From contig ML680086.1 of NCBI GenBank assembly GCA_007922225.1, positions 5,138,259 to 5,202,258 on the forward strand: DNA of 64,000 nucleotides. Reading direction: 5' to 3'. Shown here one piece after another: positions 1-11,685 of the stretch. The notes under the pieces were generated by a model. It saw only the letters and a program-made list of their open reading frames with translations, was not told the origin of the DNA and did no database searches. Source of the stretch: Emydura subglobosa. Its lineage: Eukaryota > Chordata > Testudines > Chelidae. Each line of letters begins with the position of its first letter. Within the stretch, counting starts at the first letter, position 1. A program made the translations under genes and the position numbers.

Positions 1-108
1 TAGTTTCACCATTTCCAGCCAACATAATGGAGGACACCTGACATAGTTCACCCAATCATAAGAAATTAATCACGGCATCATGAAGCAGATAGCTGAAAGG
101 TGCAACTC

Positions 109-2880
109 CTAGTCAGACTCCCGGGTTGCTCTCATTAAAAGGAGCAAGATTTGTATCATGTCGAGGTAAGAACTCCAGATGGCAAATTTTGGGTTCTTTT
201 TGCTCTTCCTCTGAAAAAAGTCATCATTATCAATGTGGTCATGAAATATGAAAAGCCTACTTGTGCCGAGCAGATGTACAGCAAAGCCTACAAAGAACAT
301 CAGATGAATCAACGGGGAATGCTAGCTTCACTTTTTTGATGATCTCTGTGTATTTTTCTGCTTTATCCTGTGCTAATGATTTAAAGAAAATCTGGAATCT
401 CAATTGCTGCATATTTTCATGCAGAAGTTTGTGTGCTCTCACACAGCAATTATAATGGTGACCACTCAGAACAGCATTGATTGATCATCTGACAAAGACC
501 AAGACTGTGTGCTTAATTTCAAGATGATCAGCTATATCGATACTTCGTTTCAGAACAGTGTAGACAGACATCTCTGTTGGTGATGCCTCCATGACTGAGT
601 ACTGAACTGGCATATATTTTTATGAAGGCTCTCAATGCTGATGTATGTACACGTCCTGGCTGGACAGGTTGTCATACAGCTCTTCAATGTGATTGTACTC
701 TTGAGAAGTCATGGATATATGAAGTTCAGCACTCAGTGCTGGTTGCAGGTTTGATCAGTACCTGTCAGCCTGTAATAGGTCATGACTTGGGTTTTGTGGA
801 CTTTGCTTCTGTTCTGATGGTACTACTCTATTGCAAAACTAGTGGGTGCTTTAAGATAACACACTATTTTGTTAGTGGCACTCTGCCTATGTTAAGGTTG
901 ATTCAGTGATGTGGCTCTGCAACATTTTTCCATTTGTAGGGTGGGTGGTGCCACACCCAGATAGGGTTTCTTCTCCAAAATCAATATTGTCCAAAATTAG
1001 AACTGCTGAAGCCTTCTTTGCAAAGCCTGGTGGAACCTCATCAGAAACTTTTAACAAGTTGTAGCTGAGCAAGGCTTGTGTCATGGCTAATCAGTGAATT
1101 CCAACATGCACAATGTTCCAGTTGGTTTAGTATGGAGGCCTCTTGAGATGACCCTGTCAAGTGTCTAATTGTCAGTCCAAGGCAAAGGGATTTAGGGGTC
1201 GTTTTCGATTCTTGGATTGAAGGTAAACAATGTCTTGGCAAAGAGATAGGAGTTTAAGGTCCATATCATCTGGAAGATCACCGTAGTCAGCCAGTGTTGG
1301 TGCCTCTGATGCTCCAATAATCCAGGCCATCAAATTGTAAAGTTCAACTGGCACGACGGACTTTGCAGCATCAAGAGTTAAATCGATTTATGTTGGTGGC
1401 CAGGGGACAACTCATGCCAGCATGTCATCCCATGTGAACTTGATGATCAGTGTGGCATTATGCAGAATCCTCGCTGACTGCACATCAGGAGCTGGGGTAC
1501 TTACAACTGAGGACCTATGGGATGGTAGATCAGCTTGTGGCTGAGAATGAATTTGTACCTCTTCACTCAGTTGTCTCTGCATCTGTTCTTGCCTCTGATT
1601 GACAAGGAAGTCTGTTAGTGAACGCACATATCGCCAGGGTGTCAGAGCACACCATCACACTAATGTTCCTGCAGCATGGTGTATGGAAGGTGAGCTGAGG
1701 AAAGTCATGTTTTAGACACTTTGTCTGTCAACTCTGTAATACAACAACATGCATGATTTCTAAAAACAGGGCTCTCCATGAGATGTGAATAGTAGTTGTA
1801 AGGCATGAATCTTGCTACTGTGTTTTAAATTTATATATACTATTGTATTCAAGATTTACTACAAACAAAGGTTAGAAAAATGCAGTGATGTTTAAATTTC
1901 CATTGGTTGCTATCATGATTGTGCCTAAATAATTATGAAAATGTCTGCTTATACAATGTATGACTCATCTGTAATTCAAAGTATCAAGTCCTTCATGCTT
2001 TTTTACAAGCTTGATGAAAGTCTTGTCATCCACACCACTTTCTGGTCCGCTAGGTGCCTCTGGTGGGTGATAGTGGCACAGAAAATCTTGCAGGCTTTGC
2101 TGTACATCTGCTCGGCACAAGTGGGCTTGTCATTATCTGATGACATTTTCAGAAATCTTGTGGTCTCAGTAGTATGTGTTATGGTACCGGACTTCAGCTG
2201 CCACATAATCTTGTGCTTATATGTGAACAACAATGCTCTGATCCTCTTACAACTCTGCAGCTCTTTTTAGCTTTCTTGCATTTACGGTTTCTGCCTGGAC
2301 TAGTTGATCCTTTTTGTGTTTATGGGCTACAGTGATGTATCACACCCTTTTCTTGCATATGATGCAGATGGCAGGAAGGACTGGTAAATATGCATGAACA
2401 GGGAGGCCAGATCTTGACAGAAGTGTCTTCCTGGGTCTGGGAAAAGGTGGGGGAACCAGTAACTGAAGAGGTAGACTGTTGTTCAACCTATTTCCCCTGT
2501 AACGTTGACTGCTGAGCACAGCATTTTCTTGCACTCTCTGTGCACTTTTTGTCTATAAAACACCTATAGCAGGTGGGGTGGAACCTTGCATTACTGGAAG
2601 TCATCAGAATCTTTTGACAGATGCTGTTGAAATGATTCAGCAATGTATTATTATCCCCATGCAAGTCCAACCATGCTCGAGCACATTCATGATATTTATC
2701 TCATCTGACGTGTAAATGGTTGAGTAGACTCCTTCCTGATTGAAGCTAGGTGCATATACCAATGCAAATCAGCTATATAAAATGGATTTCTTGTGCTTCT
2801 TAGATGATTGACAAGGGATTTCCTGGTATTTGTCACCATCCTCAAGCATGGCCATATTGGTTCTGCATGAATACACATAT
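109..2880 (-). pseudogene. Decayed coding repeat, unnamed multicopy protein family
   Basis: Minus-strand fragments in several frames line up as one long protein remnant. Reading down the minus strand there is a Cys-rich N-terminal part near 2670-2340 (HPTCYRCF, then CIICKK), a middle with PTCAEQMYSK near 2130-2095, a Gln-rich stretch near 1627-1412, then LCLGLTIRHLTGSS near 1190-1140, DNIDFGEETLSG followed by GTTH near 1000-940, and RAHKLLHEN near 440. This order resembles a family of large proteins I remember in high copy in corals, fish and amphibians, which I cannot name. The frames are broken by many stops and shifts, so this is a relic. The copy number in those animals suggests a mobile element, but I see no transposase or polymerase motif. 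Assignment rests on recalled motif similarity only. Confidence 0.45.
255..300 (+). repeat. Inverted copy of a segment at about 2093-2140
   Basis: The stretch encoding KPTCAEQMYSKA on the plus strand here is found again on the minus strand at about 2093-2140 with nearly the same bases. The two copies lie about 1.8 kb apart in opposite orientation inside the decayed coding repeat. This points to a local inversion or to insertion of a second, inverted fragment of the same family. Confidence 0.6.
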
Positions 2881-3385
2881 TAACTGGTCAAATCCAAAGT
2901 CTCCAAGCTTTGCTACTGTCTCTTTTTATATGGTGCAAATGACTGGCTCAGCACTGGGTTAACTTGCCAATACTTCCACCCTGGATGCTGAAAAGTAAAA
3001 CAACAATAGGCTGTAGGAGACAACAATGAAGTCACTTCCTGAAAATCAACGTGATTGACAATGTTCATTGCTGTGCTTACAGTAGCCCATACATATTAAT
3101 TGTTGTTCCTAGGAAAATGTGGTATGCTAGGTACAAACACCTTTTATGTTGTTCCTCCAGTCTTCTTTTTGTTGGAAATGAAATTTATTGTCATTTGAGA
3201 TATCAAAGCCTCCCTGTAAGATGTAAAGATTTTAGGTGCTATTTTTCTGCAATGCCGCCTCTAAGGATAATATTCTGTTTGCCATGAAAACATATGACTA
3301 TGAATATTTAGGAAGAAATTTATTTAAAATATCATGCATTTATCATCCAAATACTTGGCATGGAGTTAAAATGGAATGCATAAAT
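2881..3385. other. Unassigned AT-rich sequence
   Basis: No coding, repeat or RNA signal recognised. Composition changes sharply to GC-rich near 3386-3400, which I take as the left edge of the Tx1-type LINE. Confidence 0.4.
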
Positions 3386-4988
3386 AGCTATTATGGCGAG
3401 GTGGGCCTGTTTGGCCTTGGGGGTCTGCACTCCCTTCGGCTATGGTAGTGGTGTGGCTGGGTGGGAGCAGGGGCAGGGGTCCCGGTCCCGCCCTCTTCCC
3501 CGGGCCCCGACCCAGGGACCCTGCAAGGAGTAGCCTCAAAACAGCTTAGTCCAGGGGCTACTACCTTCCCTGGGTCACTCATCTGTAGCCCCTCAGCTTG
3601 TGATCCTCCTTCAGGCTCTTTGGGGCCAGCATCCTCTGGTCTTGACTGGACAGGCTCCTTCTCAACTCCCGTGGCTGGGTGCTCTCACAACACCCACTCT
3701 AGCTCCTCCACCAGCTCCACACATTGCAGCAGCAGCAGCAGCTCCTCCACTGACTCCACACCTTGTAGCAGCTCTGCTCCACTCAACTCCCTCTCAGCTG
3801 CCCCCATCTGCCTGACAGGGAGGCTTTTAACTGCTGGGGTAAGCTCCTTGATTGGCCTCAGCTGGCCTAATTGCCCTGGAGTAGCCCCAGCTGGATCACC
3901 CAGGGAACAGGGATTTGCTAAGCCTGGGTCTGATATATTGGCCTTTTAGCTCTCTCCTTCTACTGCAGAGGAGACTGCTGCCTTGGGGAGCCCCTCCTCC
4001 TTCCCCCACTGCCACCCCCCCTTTGCTTTTGCGGGCCCCACTAGCCTTCCTGCCTCCCCTGGCCAGCCAGGGGGGAGTGGGTGCATGAGGGGCTTCCCTA
4101 CTATCATCCCCTCTGGATGCAGCAGGGCACCTTCTCCTGGTTTACTGTTTCCTCCTGCTGTTGCTGCTGTCGTGAGTACCCCCTCCCTGCTGCCCTCCTA
4201 CCCCTCTAGCCCCTGTGCTTGGGGACACCCCTGACCCCCCTTTTTGCCCCCCCTTCCCTGCAGCTGCCCCTGCCCCCCTTCCTTTTCACCGCCCCCTCCC
4301 CCCCGTTGTTTGTTACCTGCTTTGTTTGTCTGTGTTGGTTTGTTTGCCCCACCTTCCTTCCTTTAGTCCCCTTCTGGTTTGTTTGTTTGCTCCCTGCCCA
4401 GCCCCTGAGTTGCTCTGTCCCTACCCTGCCCCTGAGTTTGGTTGTTTCCTCCCTCACCCCCCAGCCCCTGAGTCTCTTTGTTTCCTGCCCTGCCTGGCTT
4501 CGGGGTTTGCCCCTGAGCTTTTCCAGCCCTGCTCCTGCCCCGAGCACCACCCAGTCCCCTGCCAGCAGCAGTTTCCCTGTTGCCCCTTCCCCTCTGGCCC
4601 TTGTGCTCCTGACCCCACAGTGCTCATGGCTTTCCTTTCATGAACCCCCGCCCCGGGGGGGGGCCCCCCCCGGCACACTGCACTCCCTTCATTTAATTTA
4701 ATTTAATTTAATTTAGCCCCTGCCTCCCCTCCCCCTGTGCAGCCGGAGGAGCCGGTTTTCATCTGCATCGGCACCCCCGCCTGGCTTAGGCCCCCCCATT
4801 CTCTTTGTGCTGGTGCCCTCCTCCCCGGCTCTCAGCCTAGTGGGGAGGAGCGGTTGCCGTCCCTTCCCCCTCCCTCTCCCCCTCCCACTCCTCTCCCTTC
4901 CCCCAACCAATCTCCCACCCTCCCTTCCCTCTCCACACCCCTTCCTCTTCCTCCCCCCCCAACGGATCCATCCCTACCCCCTCCCAAG
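3386..4988 (+). other. Tx1 copy 1 leader (5' UTR), C-rich
   Basis: This stretch has no convincing protein. The plus strand is very rich in C and T, with many CCCC runs, so the minus strand is G-rich. From about 4737 it aligns by eye with the leader of copy 2 from about 53175 (CAGCCGGAGGAGCCGGT, then CAGCCTAGTGGGGAGGAG). It probably holds an internal promoter, as LINE leaders do, but no specific site is recognisable. Short CAG/CTC runs occur near 3720-3750. Confidence 0.6.
4691..4715 (+). repeat. (ATTTA)n microsatellite
   Basis: Five tandem ATTTA units lie inside the C-rich leader. Copy 2 has only AAGTTGAAATAGCCC at the equivalent place, so the array is an expansion particular to this copy. 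Confidence 0.9.
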
Positions 4989-7783
4989 ATGGAGGGTGTG
5001 CCTGGGGCTGGTACCCCCTCCCTGGATGCTCCTGCCCCTCCCCCTCATCCCGACACTCCATCCCCATCTGTGGTGACCGGCCTCCCTGCCCCTACTGGGC
5101 CAACAGGCATCGGTCCCGTGGCCCCGGCGGTGGCCACCTCAAGGGGGGACTCCAGGGACTCTGTCGCCGCCATGGTTACTGCCCCCCCCCTCTTCCGGGG
5201 GACGCGCCCTCGGCCGGGAAGAAGGGCCAGGGGGGAAGAAGAAGTGCAAGAGCTCTGCCCGGATGGTGGCAACGCTGCCCGTGGCAGGGCCCCCTCCCTC
5301 TCCTCCTCTCCCCTTCCCCGCTGTCCCTTCCACCAGCTCTGGGGACGGCGGTGCTCCCAGGGCATACGCCCAGGTGGCTGTGGGCCCCCTGCTCGCTGCC
5401 TCGTCATCTGCCACGACCGCCGCCTCCAGCACCATTTCTGGGGGCCGGGGCCCCTTTCACACCCTCATCAGGAGGCACGGGGGCCGGTGCCTCCTGGTGC
5501 CCGCCTCGCCCTACGTGGAGACCTACGTGCGGGTGCTGGTGTGGGTGGTGGGGCCCACGGCCATGGTGGCGGCCTCGAAGATGTATGGGAAGGCAGTGTT
5601 CTTCCTGGAATCCGAGGCCGCCGCCCAGGAGGCGGTGGAGACAAGCCTGGCGGTTGGGAGCGTCCACATCCCAGTGGAGCCCCTGGAGGATCTGGGCGTC
5701 CGAGTGGTCCTTAACTCCATCCCTCCCTTCCTCCCCAATGCTTCCATCTGCCTTTCCTTTCTGCTCTGGGGAAGCCCCTGTCCATCATCAGCCCGCTTCC
5801 CCTCGGCTGTAAGGACCCCTCCCTCCACCACGTCCTCTCCTTCTGCCGGCAGGTGCAGCTGCCGCCGGCGGTGCGTGGTGGGGAGGCGCTCGAGGGGTTA
5901 TTTCTGGTGCCCCATCAAGGGGCCCGGTATCGGGTCCATTACTCGGCGGGGTAGGCTCAGTGCTTCCTCTGCCGGGCGGTGGGGCACATCTGGAGGGACT
6001 GCCCCCTGGCCCAGCAAAGCGGGGATCCTGGGACCCCTGGGACCCAGGGGGGTGCCAGCCAGGGCAGTGGCGGCACCCCCTCAGCCATTCGGTCCCTGTG
6101 GCCACCCCTTCTCCTCCTCTATCGCCACCTCCGCCTGGGCCCTGGGGGTGCCCCCCCCGGCACACCCGGACAAGTGGGTGGGCCCCGCTGACGCCCAGAG
6201 CAGTCCAGCGGGGCCCACGGAGGAGAGGGAGCCAGGGCTGCCACCGTTGGACATCAGAGGGGGCTCGCCCCGGGGGGAGGCCTCCCCTTCCCCCGCTGCC
6301 CCACTCCCACTTCCCCTACCCCCGTCCACTGCGCTCTTGCCCCCTTGTCCTGCCCCCGCTGCCCAGCCCTCCACTTCGGCCAGAGCCCAGCACCCCCTCC
6401 GCCTCGTCACCGAGGAGGGCGAGCGCCCCTACAAATCCAGAAAGGAGGCTGCTGGAACCGGGCCTTCTGCTGTGCCCCATGCCGATGCCCAGCGGGTGGC
6501 ACCGACTGAGGAAGCTGTGGTGGTGGACGTGAGCTGTGCCATTTCCCTCCTGGAGTCCCTCCTCAAGGGGTCCCCGGCCGACGGCCCCCCTTTCCCTCTG
6601 CACCCCCCGTGGGTGCTGAGGTTGCTGCCTCCTCCACTACCGCCGGGGAGGACCTTGTGGTGGTCGGGGGGAGATTTCTCCTCGCTAATGAAGGAGATTG
6701 ACTCCCTGAGCCTGACCCCGGCCTGCCCGGGGGCGGACGACCCTCCCCACCCGGAGGGCGTTGCTGGGGACATCCCTCGTCCACCTCCCCCTCTCCCCTC
6801 CCTCCCTTCCCAGACAGCTGACCCTGCTCCCGTTCCCCAGGGCCCCCCTACTGGGCCCCTCTGCCAGGCCGGCCAGTGGCAGTGACCCTGTTGCCACCAT
6901 CACGACCCTTGAAGTGACAGCCGGGGCCGAGCGGCTGGGTCCTGGACCATCAGACGCCCCACTCCCTGCCGTGGGTTGGCCATCCCCCTTTCCTCCTGAG
7001 GGTGCCAGTCTGGCTGCCCCCTTACGGGACCCTGGAGTTGTGGGCATTGAGACACCTGAGCCCACCCTCACGGAGGTCCCCCCCACCATGCCTGCCTCTC
7101 TAGCTCCCGGCCCCGTTCCAGTGGCACTACACCCCGCTGGTCCCATCACCGAGGCCGTAGATCCCCTACCCGATCCCATCCCTGACCCTTCCCCCGCTCC
7201 TTGCCCCGACCCCTCCCTTGCCCTGCCTCCTGCCCCTCCCCCTGCTCTTGATTCCCCCTCCAGTTCCCACCTCCACCCCTGAACCTTCGCTTCCCCCCCC
7301 CCCGCCCGCTACCTATGTCTCTGCTGCCCCGGGAGTCATCTCCTTTCCCCTTGAGGGCTCCCAGGAGGCGGCCTTTGTTTTCACCTCTCCCAGCCCGTTC
7401 GGGGATGCTGTCTTCCCTCTGCCGCCGCCCCCAGCACCTGTTCCACCTGGCCACAGGGCCGCCGCAGGGGCCAGGCCAGAGGACGAGCCCCCCAAGGCGC
7501 TGCGCGAAGAGCTGTGCACCTTCATCCGGAACACGCGTGGTGCCCGAACTGGGTGCAGCTCACGCTGCAGCGATGGGGGGACTTCCACTGCGTCCTCTGG
7601 GCTGTGAGGGCTGCAATGAAGGAGGGGAAAGGGACCAGGCGGCAGGATGTCACAGCCTACTAGTGGGCCCGCAGCTTACGTGATGCCCTGATGGCCTTCG
7701 GGACCGGCCACGGGTTGCTGCGGAGCCCGGCGGGGACCGCTAGTGCTCCTGCCAGCGAGGATCTCCCCCAGCCCTCCTCCTAA
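4989..7783 (+). pseudogene. Tx1 ORF1 (nucleic-acid-binding protein), frameshifted
   Basis: The likely start is the ATG at 4989 (MEGVPGAGTPSLDAPAP), matched by MACVSGARTPSLDALAL in copy 2. The product is a Pro/Ala-rich N-terminus, a basic patch (AGKKGQGGKKK, about 5210), an RRM-like region at about 5490-5740 (VGPTAMVAASKMYGKAVFFL), and a CCHC knuckle at 5961-6002 (CFLCRAVGHIWRDC). A long Pro-rich linker follows, then a C-terminal region at about 7490-7700 (ALREEL, QRWGDFH). Shifts near 5210, 5740 and 7545 and a TAG near 7667 break it. Such ORF1 proteins bind the element RNA and act as chaperone or packaging protein. It ends in the TAA of a TAATG overlapping the ORF2 start. Confidence 0.75.
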
Positions 7784-7785
7784 TG
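7781..7785 (+). promoter_or_regulatory. TAATG stop/start overlap between ORF1 and ORF2
   Basis: In the ORF1 C-terminal frame the last codons are CCC TCC TCC TAA, and the ATG of ORF2 shares the final A. The same TAATG is at 56294-56298 in copy 2. A UAAUG overlap is known to couple ORF2 translation to ORF1 termination in the insect LINE SART1. The same role here is inference. Confidence 0.65.
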
Positions 7786-10700
7786 CCTATCAAGTTTTCC
7801 ACCTTAAACAACAGGGGCTGCAGGATAGGTCTCCGCAGGTGCCAGGTGCTCTCCTTCCTTTGGGAGAGGGGTGAGGGGGGTGTTCCGTGGCATTCCTGCA
7901 GGAGACCCATACGGACCCAGCCGCCGAGGCCAGCTGGCGGCTGGAGTGGGGGGACGGGGTGCACCTTAGTCACCTCTCCACCCATGCGGGCGGTGTGGCC
8001 ACCCTGTTCTCCCCCAGCCTGCAGCCCGAGGTGCTGGGGGTCAATGAGGTCATGCCAGGCTGCCTGCTGCACCTCTGGGTCCGTATGGAGAGGCTGGCAT
8101 TGAACCTCGTCAACGTCTACGCCCGACTGCGGGCCCAGAGCGGGTGCGGTTCTTCCGGCGGGCGGCCACCTTCCTCAGTGTACTGGATCCTCGCGAGTGC
8201 CTGGTCCTGGGTGGGGACTTTAACACCACCCTCGAGGAGCGGGACCGCACGGGGACCGAGCAGTGCCCGGCCGCCGCAGACGTCCTCCGGGAGATTATAG
8301 CCCATCACTCCCTGGTGGACGTCTGGCGTGACCACCACCCGGACGACGTTGTCACCTTCACTTTTGTCCGGGTGGGGGAAGACCGGTCGCGCCACTCCCG
8401 GTTGGACCGCATCTATTTTTCCCGTCACCATCTCTCGCGGGCCCACTCCTCCAGCGTACGGCCGGCCCCGTTCTCAGATCACCACTTGGTGACCGTGACG
8501 GCCTCTCTGACGGCAGAGAGGCCGGGGCCGGCCTACTGGCATTTTAACAACGGCCTGCTGGAGGATGTGGGCTTCGTGGCGTCCTTCCGGGAGTTCTGGC
8601 TGGCCTGGCGGGGGCAGAGGTGCGCCTTTCCTTCGGCGCGGCGCTGGTGGGCCGTGGGGAAGGTGCGCGCCCGGCTCTTCTGCCGCGACTACACTCGGGG
8701 GGCCAGCCAGCGGAGGGATGCGGGGATAGGGCAGCTGGAGCGGGAGGTTTTAGAGCTCGAGAGGCGTCTGGCCGCCAGCCCCTGTGATCCGTCCCTCTGC
8801 GGACCGTGCCGGGAGAAACAGGAGGAGCTCCGTGCCCTCGAAGACCTTTGGGCTCGGGGCGCCTTCGTTCGATCCCGCATCCGTCTCCTTCGGGAGATGG
8901 ATCGCGGCTCCCGCTTCTTCTATACCCTGGAGAAAAGGAAGGGGGCCCGGAAGCACGTCACCTGCCTCCTGGCGGAGGACGGTGCCCCCCTCATGGATCC
9001 AGCAGAGATGCGTGGCAGGGCCCAGGCCTTCTACACCAGTCTTTTCTCCCCGGATCCGACCAATGGCGCCACCCGCAGGATGCTCTGGACTGAACTTCCC
9101 ACGGTCGGTGCGGGCGACCAGGACCGGCTGGAGCTACCTCTCACTCTGGCCGAGTTCTTGGAAGCCCTCCGCCTCATGCCCACAAACAAATCCCCGGGCA
9201 TGGACGGGTTGACTGTGGAGTTCTACCGCGTGTTCTGGGACATCCTCAGCCTGGACCTCACCATCGTCTGGGCCGAGTCCGAGGACAGCGGAGCGCTCCC
9301 CTTCTTGTGCAGGCGAGCCGTGCTCACTCTGCTGCCCAAGAAGGGGGACCTCCACGATCTCCTAAACTGGCGTCCTATATCACTCCTCTCCATGGACTAT
9401 AAAACCGTGTCCAAAGCCATCTCGCTGAGGCTGGGGTCTGTGCTGCAGGATGTGGTCCATCCTAACCAGACCTACACCTTCCCGGGCCGCACCATCTTTA
9501 CTAACCTCTTTCTGGTCCAGGACCTCCTGGAGTTCGTGTGCTGGGATGGTCTGTCGTTTGCCCTCCTGTCCCTGGATCAGGAGAAGGCATTCAACAGGAT
9601 GGACCATGGGTATCTCCTGGGCACTCTGTAGGCGTTTGGCTTCGGGCCCCGCTTTGTGGGTTTTCTCCAGGTGCTGTATGCCTCCGGAGTGTCTGGTCAA
9701 GCTCAACTGGACCCTGACCAAGTTGGTCAGCTTCAGGCGCGGCATGCGTCAAGGCTGTCCGCTGTCGGGCCAGCTGTACGCCCTCACCATTGAGCCCTTC
9801 CTTTGTCTCCTCCGCCGGAGGCTAACGGGGTTGGTGCTCCGTGAACCAGCGCTGAGGCTGGTCTTGTCAGCGTATGCTGACGACATGCTCCTCGCGGTCC
9901 AGGACCTGGGCAACCTGGTGTGGCTGGAGGCCTGCCTGGCCATCTACTCGGCAGCCTCCTCCACCCGGGTCAACTGGGCCAAGAGCTCTGGCCTGATGGT
10001 AAGGGCTGGGTGGTGGGTGAGCGCCCTCCCACCCGTGCTTCAAGCCATCCGGTGGAGCGCGGGTCCGCTGCTCTATCTGGGCGTTTACCTTTCTGCCACC
10101 CATCCCTCCCTGGCAGAGAACTGGCAGGATTTGGAGGACAGGGTGTTTGGGTGGCTGCAGAGATGGACAGGACTGCTCCGGTGCCTCTCCCTTCGGGGAG
10201 AGGGCACTGGTGCTCAACCATCTGGTCCTGTCCATGCTCTGGCACCGGCTCAACACCCTGGTCCCGACCCCGAGCTTCGTAGCCTACCTGCAGAAGACGG
10301 TTCTGGAGTTCTTTTGGCCAGGACTGCACTGGGTCTCTGCAGGGATCCTGAGTCTCCCCCTGGAGGAGGGCAGGCAGAGCCTGTGCTGCATCCGCAGCCA
10401 GGTCCACGCCTTCCATCTTCAGGCCCAGCAGAGACTCCTTTATGGTGCAGGTAGTCCGGCATGGAGCCACTTGGCGCACGCCTTCCTCAGCCGCCTGCGA
10501 GGGCTCCGATATGACTGGCAGCTCTTTTATCTCCATCCGAGGGGTCTTCTGCAAGACCTCGCCGAGCTGCTAGTCTTCTACCACGACCTCCTCCGGATCT
10601 GGAGGCTGGTCTCGGCCTCCAGGTCCCCTTCGGTCCCCGAGGGAGAGGATCTCCTTGTGGAGTCTCTGCTACACAACCCCCAACTCAGTGTGCAGGTGGC

Positions 10701-11685
10701 AGCGGCCCCCCTCGGTGCGATGGAGGCTGGTCCTGGTGGCAGTCACCAAGATCGGAGACCTCCTGTACTACGACTGGGGGGACTGGGTGGACCCCCAGGT
10801 GCTGGCCCGGCGCATGGGGCTCTCCACCCTTTGAACCCACCGGCGTGTACTCCAGGAGGTGAGGGCAGCCTTGCCCCCTGCTGCTCAAGCTTACCTCGAG
10901 CGGGTCCTGTGAGAGGGTGCTCCCCGCCCGCCCCTCAGCCCTGGCCCTCCGGCACTTTTCATCGGGCCCCAGCCCCGTGAGCCCACCCGGCCACCCCCTC
11001 CCCATGCACTGAGCCGGCTGCATGACTTGCAGCCAGTCCCCTTTCGAACCATGCCAAGGGCCCATCTTTACACGCTCGTGCTCCATACCCTTCATTTCCT
11101 CGCCCTCACGTCCCGCCCTGATACCAAGTGGCAGGACCTGATGCCACCTGTGGAGGGCGAGGACCCCCAGTGGGCCAGTTTATATTCCACCTTGACCCTG
11201 CGGCCCGCCGGGGCCATCAGTTGGAGGCTCCTCCATAGAGCTGTGAGCACGGACGTGTACCTGGTGTGGTTCACCCCCCCCCCCCCCGCCCCAACACCTG
11301 CCCCTTTTGCGGCGTGAGGTAGACCCTGGCGCACACTTATCTGGAGTGCGCCAGGCTGCAGCCCCTCTTCCGGCTCCTCCAGAACCTCCTGCTGAGGTTC
11401 TGGCTGCACTTTTCCCCACACCTGTTTATTTACGCGCACCACATCCATGGCCCCATGAAGTTGCGGGACCTCCTCGTCAACCTCCTCCTAGCCCTGGCCA
11501 AACTGGCCATCTACAAGACCAGGGAGAGGAGGTTCACCGGGGGGTGCTTCCGTTCTCTTGTGTATTCACACATCCGGGCAGAGTTCCTCTGAGCAGCGTC
11601 CGCTGGCTCCCTTAACACCTTCTGGGAGCAGCGGCGCTATTTGGGGCTCTCTGCTCGGTGTCCCCTTCTGGTTCCCTCCGTTTGA
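7783..11685 (+). pseudogene. Tx1 ORF2: endonuclease plus reverse transcriptase, broken
   Basis: From ATG 7783 to TGA 11685 is about 1,300 codons, the usual size for Tx1 ORF2. The endonuclease shows TLNNRG, FLQETHTDP (7890), VNVYA (8108), GGDFN (8210-8224), a SRLDRIYFS box and SDHH (8474-8485), the catalytic set of APE-type LINE endonucleases. The reverse transcriptase shows LLPKKGD and NWRPISLLS (about 9335-9395), LDQEKAFNRMDH (about 9570), RQGCPLSGQLY (about 9748) and YADD at 9873-9884. The long Tx1 C-terminal part follows, ending in a SLNTFWEQRRYLGL-type tail. Frameshifts near 7875, 8120, 9690, 10180 and later, and a TAG near 9629, inactivate it. It nicked the target and copied the element RNA by target-primed reverse transcription. 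Confidence 0.85.

Noticed and set aside
3386..5000. GC-rich block as a CpG-island promoter of a host gene
   Set aside because: It aligns in part with the leader of the second Tx1 copy and leads into ORF1, so it is part of the element.
3391..7454. Long minus-strand open frames rich in Gly, Arg and Glu
   Set aside because: They are antisense shadows of the C-rich Tx1 leader and ORF1; GC-rich DNA has few stop codons and no motif is present.
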